This document shows, piece by piece, positions 54,468-61,936 of a DNA stretch of 64,000 nt. Below the pieces are notes generated by a model. It searched no databases and was not told the DNA's origin. It saw only the letters and a program-made list of their open reading frames with translations. Made by a program: the position numbers and the translations under genes. The first letter of the stretch is position 1; the number at the start of each line of letters is the position of its first letter. Source of the DNA: Vibrio sp. HA2012 (lineage in GTDB: Bacteria > Pseudomonadota > Gammaproteobacteria > Enterobacterales > Vibrionaceae). Location of the stretch: the NCBI RefSeq assembly GCF_002812955.1, contig NZ_PFXK01000001.1, forward strand, positions 186,001 to 250,000. The letters are read 5' to 3'.

Positions 54468-55846
54468 TGCAAAATGCACTGACACTGGTTTTTCAGCATA
54501 CCAGAGGGGAATTTATTCGTCGTCTGTTTGCTATTGCTTTGCCTATTACCCTGCAGAATATTCTTTTTTCCAGTCGTGGCTTGGTAGATGTACTGATGCT
54601 CGGTCAACTTGGTGAAGCGGATGTCGCTGCCGTAGGGGTAGCGAGCCGGGCGATGTTTGTTACGACCATTATGCTGGTTGGCGTAAATATGGGAGGAGCG
54701 TTATTGACGGCTCAGTACTGGGGTGCTGGAAATAAGCAGGGTGTGAAAGAGAGTACGGCACTTACTTGGATTATTGCCAATACCTTTGCCGCATTAGTGG
54801 TTGTACTGTTTTTGTTTTTCTCTGTTGATATTATGGGACTTGCTACTGATTCTCCGGAGGTTATTCAGCGTGGAAGTGATTATATTATTATCACCTCTTT
54901 TAGCATGTTTGCTGTTGCCTGTGTCAGTAGTATGGCGGTGGGGTTAAGAGCCATGCACCGGCCGGGTGTCAGTACTTTTTTCAGTGGAATAGGTATTTTA
55001 TCCAATGTTGTTCTCAACTGGGTGCTGATATTTGGTCATCTGGGTATGCCGTCTATGGGAATAAAAGGGGCGGCTATTGCAACAGTATTAAGTGGAGTGA
55101 TTGAAGTCGCCTGCTTATATTTTTTCCTGTATTCGCAGAACCATCTTCTGGCATTTCGTTTGGATGTTATTCGCTCTGCGTTGACTCAGGATAAAGTTAT
55201 CCGTTTTTTGAAACTCTCATTACCGACAACATTTAATTTCTTTGCCTGGGCTGCCGGGATGTTTTCTTATCATGCCATCATGGGACAGACTGGCGTTCAG
55301 GGGTTGGCTGCTTTGTCAGTAATGACTCCGGTTGATCAGCTCTCGTTCAGTTTGCTTATTGGTATGGCAAATGCGGCCGGGGTACTGACGGGAAATACGA
55401 TTGGAGCAAAAAAATATGACGCCGTCTACTATCAGTCAATCGGACTACTGATGCTTAGTGTTTTGGTGGGTATTTGTGTGTCTATCCTGCTTTATTTTGT
55501 CCAGGTTCCGATCCTAGATGCATTCAGTGCATTGACGGAGGAGACTCGACTTCTGGCGGATAAATTTATTCTAGTTCTGTGTGTCGGAATTATTATTCGT
55601 TCGGTTCCGTTGACTCTGGTGGTCGGGGTTCTTCGTGCTGGTGGTGACGTAAAATACTGCCTGTATCAGGATCTGGCAACTCAATGGCTGATTGGGGTTC
55701 CTGTTACTGCGTTGGCGGCTGTCTGGCTTGGTGTAAATCCGGAGTGGGTATATGCTCTGTTTCTGCTTGAAGAAGCGATTAAATGCTTCAGCAGTTTTTC
55801 CCGCCTTAAAAGTAAAAAGTGGATCCGGAATTTGATCGATAATTAA
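54467..55846 (+). CDS. MATE-family multidrug efflux transporter
   Basis: 459 aa, twelve predicted membrane helices in two MATE repeats (ALPITLQNILFSSRGLVDVLMLG at the first). Drug/cation antiporter coupled to Na+ or H+. The third gene of a coupled bcr-DUF2913-MATE unit; start overlaps the previous stop by one base. Which MATE subfamily cannot be decided by eye. Confidence 0.93.
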   Translation: MQNALTLVFQHTRGEFIRRLFAIALPITLQNILFSSRGLVDVLMLGQLGEADVAAVGVASRAMFVTTIMLVGVNMGGALLTAQYWGAGNKQGVKESTALTWIIANTFAALVVVLFLFFSVDIMGLATDSPEVIQRGSDYIIITSFSMFAVACVSSMAVGLRAMHRPGVSTFFSGIGILSNVVLNWVLIFGHLGMPSMGIKGAAIATVLSGVIEVACLYFFLYSQNHLLAFRLDVIRSALTQDKVIRFLKLSLPTTFNFFAWAAGMFSYHAIMGQTGVQGLAALSVMTPVDQLSFSLLIGMANAAGVLTGNTIGAKKYDAVYYQSIGLLMLSVLVGICVSILLYFVQVPILDAFSALTEETRLLADKFILVLCVGIIIRSVPLTLVVGVLRAGGDVKYCLYQDLATQWLIGVPVTALAAVWLGVNPEWVYALFLLEEAIKCFSSFSRLKSKKWIRNLIDN

Positions 55847-55852
55847 TGTGCG

Positions 55853-55882
55853 GTCATCCGGATATTAATCTGTCTGGATGAC
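55853..55882 (+). terminator. Hairpin after the MATE gene
   Basis: Ten-pair stem GTCATCCGGA / TCTGGATGAC (one G-U) with a 10-nt loop, starting six nt after the stop. No good U-tract. Confidence 0.55.
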
Positions 55883-56116
55883 GCAAATGTAAATTGCAGT
55901 AAGCAAATATTTATTTTACGCTCCAAAAATAATTAAAGAACAAAATACGTAATATTATTTTGATAAATTACAATTTTTTTTGATAAAAAATAGATATTAG
56001 TCGGTGGTTTTTGTTCGAATATTATTAATATTGTGATCAATTCATCAAAATGCTTTCGGAACAGATCAATTTGGTGTAGATTCTCTTTCCTGTTTTGCAG
56101 CCATGAGAATGTTTTA
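55883..56116. promoter_or_regulatory. AT-rich upstream region of the ABC/FtsX/AttH operon
   Basis: Strongly AT-rich, with long A/T runs at 55920-56030, where the promoter of the next operon should be. No RNA gene or operator could be chosen. Confidence 0.4.
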
Positions 56117-56788
56117 ATGTTAAGACTGTCCGACCTGAGTAAAGGCTTTGTAGATGGTGGTGAATTTCATCCCGTGCTACAAGGGGCAGAACTTGAATTA
56201 AAACAGGGTGATCAACTGGCTTTGATGGGGGAGAGCGGCTCAGGTAAAAGTACGCTTTTGAACCTGATTTCCGGTCTGGATACCGTTGATTCTGGTGAAA
56301 TATGGTTTCCCGGATTTCCGATGCATGACAGTGCTGAATCTAAACGTACAGCTTATCGCCGTAATAATATCGGCCATATATTTCAGCAATATAACCTCCT
56401 GCCTACGTTAAATATTGCAGATAACATTCGTTTTTGCCGTCAGCTTAAAGGCATGCAGGAGAATTCGAGTTTATGGCGACAGATCTTATCCGCTCTGGAT
56501 CTGATGCCGCTTCTTGGCCGTTATCCGGAAGAAGTATCCGGCGGTCAGCAGCAGAGAGCTGCAATCGCACGGGCACTGTATATGGAGCCTAAATTGTTAC
56601 TGGCCGATGAGCCGACTGGCAGTCTTGATGAACGGAATGCCGAGGCAGTAATGCGTCTGTTAACGTCACTAACCCGTAAACTTGAATGTACGCTGCTGCT
56701 GGTGACCCACAGCGAAAAAGTGTCCCGGCATATGGATGGCTGCATTCGGCTTCAGGGAGGACAACTGCATGTTGTGGCCCATAGCTAA
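56117..56788 (+). CDS. ABC transporter ATPase (LolD/MacB type)
   Basis: 223 aa. Walker A GESGSGKST, signature VSGGQQQR, Walker B LLADEPTGSLD, H-loop VTHS. Belongs to the LolD/MacB group that works with FtsX-type permeases moving lipids, lipoproteins or peptides outward rather than importing. Start: the ATG at 56117; the frame upstream to 56033 is unlikely. Overlaps the permease gene by 20 nt. An ATP-driven mechanotransmission type is expected. Confidence 0.92.
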   Translation: MLRLSDLSKGFVDGGEFHPVLQGAELELKQGDQLALMGESGSGKSTLLNLISGLDTVDSGEIWFPGFPMHDSAESKRTAYRRNNIGHIFQQYNLLPTLNIADNIRFCRQLKGMQENSSLWRQILSALDLMPLLGRYPEEVSGGQQQRAAIARALYMEPKLLLADEPTGSLDERNAEAVMRLLTSLTRKLECTLLLVTHSEKVSRHMDGCIRLQGGQLHVVAHS

Positions 56789-59225
56789 AGCATTACTGGG
56801 TCATTATCGTCGTCATCCTCTGCAAATTGTTCTTGTCTGGCTTGGTCTTACTCTGGGCGTGTCCATCTATGTCGGTGTCGCAGCGATTAATCATCATGCG
56901 TTGCAGAGTTATGCCAGCGGTGAACGTTTATTTTCCCATGTGTTGCCTTATCGAATCAGCCCGAAACACAGCGCCACGAAAATTCCTCAGGGGTTTTATA
57001 TTCAGTTGCGCAGAGAGGGCTTTTATCAGTGCGCTCCGTTCGACCTACTGCGTGGTGAAACCAGTGAAGGAAAAGATTTTGTCATTATCGGGGTTGATCC
57101 ACTGGCTTTGGTGAATACGCATCCGGTAAAAGGTAGCGATATTATCTCGGTAACGGATATCATGCATCCGCCGTATCCTTTATTAGTCAGTGCGGATTTA
57201 GCTTCTTATCTGCAGAAAAAATCTGGTGAGTACATTGTTCTGGCGAACGGATATCATTTGGGTCCGATCCTGATTGATGACAAGAACCGTGTGGATGGTA
57301 CGCGGGTCGTTGCAGATATGGCGCTGGTCCGGATGTTGAATAAAACCGGAGGGTTCTCTTTTATCGGCTGTGCGGATATGCCGGCAGAGAAGATTGAGCG
57401 GCTGAAACAGATGCTGCCTGATGGAATGAGTCTTTCTCATGGTTCCCGTACCGAACTGGAATCTCTGACCCGGGCTTTTCATATGAATTTGTCGGCAATG
57501 GGAATGCTGTCATTTGGCGTTGGTCTGTTTATCTTTTATCAGGCCATGTCACTTTCTTTTATTCAGCGGCAGCCCTTAGTCGGAATCCTGCGCCAAACCG
57601 GAGTATCAAGCTGGCAACTGATTCAGGCACTATTTATTGAGTTGCTTATTCTTATTGTCGTATGTTGGCTCTTTGGTAATGTCTTCGGTCTGATACTGGC
57701 TGATCAGTTAATGCCGTCGGTATCTATTACTCTTGCTGATCTTTATGACGCCAATGTCGGGTTTAATATTCACTGGAGTAAGGTCTGGCTGCTGGATAGT
57801 CTGCTGGTATGCATAGCTGGTACTTTATTATCCTGTAGCTGGCCGTTGATCCGTTTATTAAGAACTCAGCCGATAAGGCTGTCTGCACGCCTGTCGCTGG
57901 TGCGTTTCGCCGGGTTGGAGTTTTACTGGCAGGCACTGATTGCTTGTGCCTGTTTTCTTATTCTGATCACTGTTTATCAAACTCAGGATATGACACCGGA
58001 AAACGGCTTTTTGTTGATCGCATTGCTGATGCTCTGTGTCGCACTGTTTGCCCCGTTTATTATTTTCAATCTGTTTAATATCCTTTCTTATATATTGCGC
58101 TGGGTTAAAGTCCGCTGGTTATTTGCGGATGCGGCAGCCAGTATGAGCTATCGAGGTGTTGCAGTGATGGCATTTATGCTGGCAATGGCTGCAAATATTG
58201 CGATAGGAACAATGATTGGCAGCTTCAGGATCACAACAGACCACTGGCTGAGCCAGAAACTGGCTGCGGATATCTATATTTATCCAACTAATAATTCGGC
58301 TCCACGTATTGTTGAGTGGCTGACTCGTCAACCTGAGGTCGGGGATGTTTGGTGGCGCTGGCAGGATGAAGTCCGGACCCATTCAGGAATGCTGCAGGTT
58401 GTCAGTACCGGAGATTCTATCGGAGAGCAGGACGCACTGACGGTTAAACTCGCCATTCCTGATTACTGGTATCTTCTGCACAACTCTCAGGGAGTTATGG
58501 TGAGTGAATCAATGGCGCTGAAAAAAGGGATCCGTCCGGGGGATTTTCTTACAGTTGATGAGCTGGCTGATAGCAAGTGGCAGGTCCTCGGGGTGTATTA
58601 CGATTATGGCAATCAGTATAACCAAATTATTATGTCGCATTCCAACTGGATAAAAGAGTTTACCGGACAGGGTAATGTCGGTCTGGAAGTACACCTTGTC
58701 GGGGGGGCGGATGCAGAAAGTCTGACCACCCGTCTGGACAGTTATTATCACCTTCCTCCTGAACGGGTATTTGATAACAGCAGCCTGCGTGATCAGGCGA
58801 TGCGTATTTTTGACCGCACTTTTACGATTGCTGACACCCTGGGAAAACTGACGCTGGTGGTTGGTGTTTTTGGTATTTTCTTCGCGACAGTTGCCGGAGA
58901 AATGTCCCGGCAGCGTGATGTTGCATTGCTGCGCTGCTTTGGTATGTCAGCTAAGGAACTGATCACACTGAGTGCGGTACAGCTATTTATTTTTGGTGCC
59001 ATTTCCGCTCTGATAGCCATTCCTTTGGGGCTGGCGATTGCAAAAATCATGGTAGAGGTGGTTCTTAAACAGTCTTTTGGCTGGTCGATCCAGTTCTACA
59101 TGATGCCGTGGGACTATGTGTCGGTTTTTGTCTGGACTATGGCGGCCTTGCTGGTTGCTGGTGTTCTGCCACTATCTGAACTGGTCAGACGCACACCGAT
59201 AAAGTCACTAAGGGATGCGCTATAG
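56769..59225 (+). CDS. FtsX-type ABC permease, large
   Basis: 818 aa, about eight to ten membrane helices with two FtsX domains (helices near 270-370 and 690-810) and large periplasmic segments between. Start: the ATG at 56769 with GGGAGG about nine bases upstream, inside the ATPase gene. Resembles the large permeases of the AttFGH/YbbP type, which act alone with one ATPase. It is followed directly by the lipocalin-like protein, so the three probably form one export machine. Confidence 0.9.
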   Translation: MLWPIAKALLGHYRRHPLQIVLVWLGLTLGVSIYVGVAAINHHALQSYASGERLFSHVLPYRISPKHSATKIPQGFYIQLRREGFYQCAPFDLLRGETSEGKDFVIIGVDPLALVNTHPVKGSDIISVTDIMHPPYPLLVSADLASYLQKKSGEYIVLANGYHLGPILIDDKNRVDGTRVVADMALVRMLNKTGGFSFIGCADMPAEKIERLKQMLPDGMSLSHGSRTELESLTRAFHMNLSAMGMLSFGVGLFIFYQAMSLSFIQRQPLVGILRQTGVSSWQLIQALFIELLILIVVCWLFGNVFGLILADQLMPSVSITLADLYDANVGFNIHWSKVWLLDSLLVCIAGTLLSCSWPLIRLLRTQPIRLSARLSLVRFAGLEFYWQALIACACFLILITVYQTQDMTPENGFLLIALLMLCVALFAPFIIFNLFNILSYILRWVKVRWLFADAAASMSYRGVAVMAFMLAMAANIAIGTMIGSFRITTDHWLSQKLAADIYIYPTNNSAPRIVEWLTRQPEVGDVWWRWQDEVRTHSGMLQVVSTGDSIGEQDALTVKLAIPDYWYLLHNSQGVMVSESMALKKGIRPGDFLTVDELADSKWQVLGVYYDYGNQYNQIIMSHSNWIKEFTGQGNVGLEVHLVGGADAESLTTRLDSYYHLPPERVFDNSSLRDQAMRIFDRTFTIADTLGKLTLVVGVFGIFFATVAGEMSRQRDVALLRCFGMSAKELITLSAVQLFIFGAISALIAIPLGLAIAKIMVEVVLKQSFGWSIQFYMMPWDYVSVFVWTMAALLVAGVLPLSELVRRTPIKSLRDAL

Positions 59226-60344
59226 ATGTTGTTCAGTGCTTCGTGTCCGTGGAAAAAACATATTCTGACCGCCGCTATCTTACTGGTGGTGGTTGCGCTG
59301 CTCATTATACTGAATGTGAGTTTTCCGGTAAAAAATTATCCGGCGAGCCAAGAGTCTGGTTCGAACAGAGTCCCGGAGACTGTTTTTGATATCGTGTCAC
59401 CGGAACATCCCCTTAGCTTGCCGGATGATTTTCGTTTTCATCCCGGATATCAGAATGAAGTGTGGCGTTTTTTTGCTGATCTGATTGACGCTAAAGGGCA
59501 ACGTTACACCATCCAGTGGAATTATTACCGCATTGCGCAGGACAGCCGTACGGCCAGTGGTTGGCAAAATTCTCAGTTGTATGTCGCGCAGGTGGTTGTT
59601 ACCGCAGGAAAACGTGTATGGAGAGAGCAGCGTCTGGCTCGTGGCGGTATTGGTCAGTCTGGATTCCGCGCACACCCATTCCGGTTGTGGATTGATAACT
59701 GGAGCTGGCATGCTCTTGGGGCGGCTCCATTTCCCGGTATGCTGAATATCAGCAGCGATGATTTTTCTGTTCAGATTAATATGAGCACTGCAGGCGCTTA
59801 TGTGTTGGATGGTCTCGGTGGTTATCAGAAGCAGCATGATATCTTTCCGATGGCAGCTTACCAGCTCAGTGCGCCTTTTCTGGATATTGCCGGAGAATTG
59901 ACGCTGGAGGGACTTCCTGTTCCGGTTAAAGGCCGCGCTCATTTGACTAAAGTATGGGGAAACAACCTTATTAATAATGGCGCAGGACATCAGGATGAGT
60001 TTGTTTTGCATCTCAATGATGGCAGAAGTCTGGCACTGCACCGGGTTTTGTTCCGTCATCATGCTGCATTTAATTACGGCACACTGGCTGACAGACAAGG
60101 AAACACCATATACCTGCAGAATAAAGACGTGGATGTTTTCCCGGAATCCTATACGGATTTATCTGATGAGCTTCAGATTCCTGTACGCTGGATTATTTCT
60201 GTTCCGGAGCACCATATCCGATTGACGGTCAGTCCAGACAACAGTGAACTCTGGCACTCCTTTGTTATTCCTTACTGGGAAGGTTCCATAACAGCATCCG
60301 GTTCGCATAAAGCCCGTGGCTACATGCATTTGTCGGGATACTAG
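59226..60344 (+). CDS. AttH/CrtC-like lipocalin-fold protein
   Basis: 372 aa. One N-terminal membrane anchor (about 13-33, LTAAILLVVVALLIIL), then a periplasmic domain pair resembling the AttH / carotenoid 1,2-hydratase (CrtC) family, a calycin fold; GYQNEVWRFFADL, the central KAHD-type turn and HLTKVWGNN.. fit it. In known relatives it is found next to an ABC ATPase and FtsX permease, as here. It may accept or deliver a lipid or other hydrophobic molecule. It begins with the ATG right after the permease stop. Function not proven. Confidence 0.75.
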   Translation: MLFSASCPWKKHILTAAILLVVVALLIILNVSFPVKNYPASQESGSNRVPETVFDIVSPEHPLSLPDDFRFHPGYQNEVWRFFADLIDAKGQRYTIQWNYYRIAQDSRTASGWQNSQLYVAQVVVTAGKRVWREQRLARGGIGQSGFRAHPFRLWIDNWSWHALGAAPFPGMLNISSDDFSVQINMSTAGAYVLDGLGGYQKQHDIFPMAAYQLSAPFLDIAGELTLEGLPVPVKGRAHLTKVWGNNLINNGAGHQDEFVLHLNDGRSLALHRVLFRHHAAFNYGTLADRQGNTIYLQNKDVDVFPESYTDLSDELQIPVRWIISVPEHHIRLTVSPDNSELWHSFVIPYWEGSITASGSHKARGYMHLSGY

Positions 60345-60392
60345 TCATAACCCATGTGTTTAGTTCGGGAAAATATTGATTAACAGTTAAAC

Positions 60393-60414
60393 ACATCGGA
60401 TATTCCGATGTTTT
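60393..60414 (+). terminator. Intrinsic terminator of the ABC/FtsX/AttH operon
   Basis: Eight-bp stem ACATCGGA / TCCGATGT with a TAT loop and a TTTT tail, 49 nt after the attH-like stop. Confidence 0.7.
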
Positions 60415-60501
60415 AGTGCTAAACAAACGATTTTTTTCTTTACAGGGTACGATATACGCTCTACACCATAAAATAAAAAACAGATTTATTATGGTGATGA
60501 G

Positions 60502-61695
60502 ATGACTGACGCGATTCGGTATTTTTTTAAAATGGAATCCGCTGCCGGGATTATCCTTGTAGTTGCTGCTGTACTGGCTATGCTGGTGGCTAATTCTCCT
60601 TTAGGGGATGTCTATACCTCTTTTTTACATACCTATGTATCGGGTATGTCTGTCGTTCACTGGATCAACGATGGCCTGATGGCTGTCTTTTTCCTGCTTA
60701 TCGGATTAGAAGTTAAACGGGAACTGATGGAAGGGGCTCTGAAGTCCCGGGAAACGGCCATATTTCCTGCTATAGCGGCTGTTGGTGGCATGCTGGCTCC
60801 GGCATTAATTTATCTGCTATTTAATATGGGAAACACACTGGCACTCCAGGGGTGGGCTATTCCTGCAGCAACAGACATTGCGTTTGCTCTGGGTATCATG
60901 GCTTTGCTGGGAAGCCGGGTTCCGGTCGCACTAAAGGTATTTTTACTGGCACTGGCTATTATTGATGATCTCGGCGTTGTAGTGATTATTGCCTTTTTCT
61001 ACAGCAGTGATCTGTCGGTTCTGTCTCTGGCTGTCGCTTTTCTGATGACGGGCGTACTGTTTATGTTGAATGCCCGACATGTCAGCAAATTGTCCTGGTA
61101 TTTGATAGCCGGAGGGATCCTCTGGGTTGCCGTACTTAAATCAGGTGTACATGCTACGCTGGCCGGTGTTGTTATAGGGTTCGCAGTGCCACTGAGAGGC
61201 GCGGATACATCGTATTCTCCGCTGAAGCGACTCGAACATGCTCTTCACCCGTATGTTGCGTTCGCGATTCTACCGCTGTTTGCTTTTGCCAACGCCGGGA
61301 TTTCTCTGGAGGGGATTTCTGTCTCCGGTCTCACAGCCATGCTTCCGTTGGGGGTGGCGTTTGGACTATTGATAGGTAAGCCTCTGGGAATCTTTACTTT
61401 TAGTTGGCTGTCGATAAAAACCGGACTGGCAAAATTACCCGAAGGCGTGGGGTTACGGGAAATTTTTGCGGTATCCGTTTTATGCGGAATCGGATTTACC
61501 ATGTCGATATTTATCTCATCACTGGCATTTGCTGGTAATGAGCCTGCCTTTGATACTTATGCAAGGCTGGGAATCCTAATGGGATCAACAACCGCAGCGG
61601 TTACCGGGTATGTGCTGCTTAACCTGTTCTTGCCAAAATCTGGGGTAAAAAAAAGCCCAATCCAAAGTGGGCTGGGCAATAAACATAGGAGTTAA
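60502..61695 (+). CDS. nhaA: Na+/H+ antiporter NhaA
   Basis: 397 aa, twelve membrane helices. The ion-binding pair is present in LAIIDDLG (E. coli Asp 163/164), with other family signatures [13 protein letters not shown] and [11 protein letters not shown]. It expels Na+ in exchange for H+, important for a marine bacterium. GGTGATGAG before the ATG is a fair ribosome-binding site. Its last 15 codons run over a minus-strand terminator hairpin, so the C-terminal tail may be unconserved. Confidence 0.96.
   Translation: MTDAIRYFFKMESAAGIILVVAAVLAMLVANSPLGDVYTSFLHTYVSGMSVVHWINDGLMAVFFLLIGLEVKRELMEGALKSRETAIFPAIAAVGGMLAPALIYLLFNMGNTLALQGWAIPAATDIAFALGIMALLGSRVPVALKVFLLALAIIDDLGVVVIIAFFYSSDLSVLSLAVAFLMTGVLFMLNARHVSKLSWYLIAGGILWVAVLKSGVHATLAGVVIGFAVPLRGADTSYSPLKRLEHALHPYVAFAILPLFAFANAGISLEGISVSGLTAMLPLGVAFGLLIGKPLGIFTFSWLSIKTGLAKLPEGVGLREIFAVSVLCGIGFTMSIFISSLAFAGNEPAFDTYARLGILMGSTTAAVTGYVLLNLFLPKSGVKKSPIQSGLGNKHRS
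61647..61673 (-). terminator. Minus-strand intrinsic terminator inside nhaA
   Basis: Read on the minus strand: AGCCCA, loop CTTTGGAT, TGGGCT, then eight Ts. It lies within the nhaA coding end but points against it, so it should stop transcripts coming from 61700-61940. Confidence 0.7.
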
Positions 61696-61936
61696 TAAGA
61701 AAAGCAGCATACCTGAGTGAGCCAGTAAGAAATCATGTCTGGCGACTTGCAAGACTATCGAAAGGCACTGTTCACTACACTGGGTATAGACAGGAGTAAC
61801 AGTGAACAGTTCCCTGATGACTGAAAAAAATTTCTGAAGCAGAATGAACCGTATCAAATAGCGTCTCTTTTTCAGGTAGGAATCTTTGTTTGCAGCTAAG
61901 ATTTCTACAACAGAACAAAAAGATAGAGAGGCTGTT
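61696..61936 (-). ncRNA. Candidate minus-strand small RNA, unverified
   Basis: The nhaA-fadE gap of 241 nt has no gene on the plus strand. On the minus strand it leads to the terminator above and contains a perfect 10-bp inverted repeat (ACTGTTCACT at 61767-61776, AGTGAACAGT at 61801-61810, 24-nt loop). No clear promoter could be chosen, and it resembles no RNA I know (not Qrr, GcvB, Spot 42 or CsrB). The fadE leader on the plus strand shares the region. Confidence 0.3.

Noticed and set aside
61767-61810. FadR operator in the fadE leader
   Set aside because: The inverted repeat does not match the AACTGGTCnGACCAGTT consensus.
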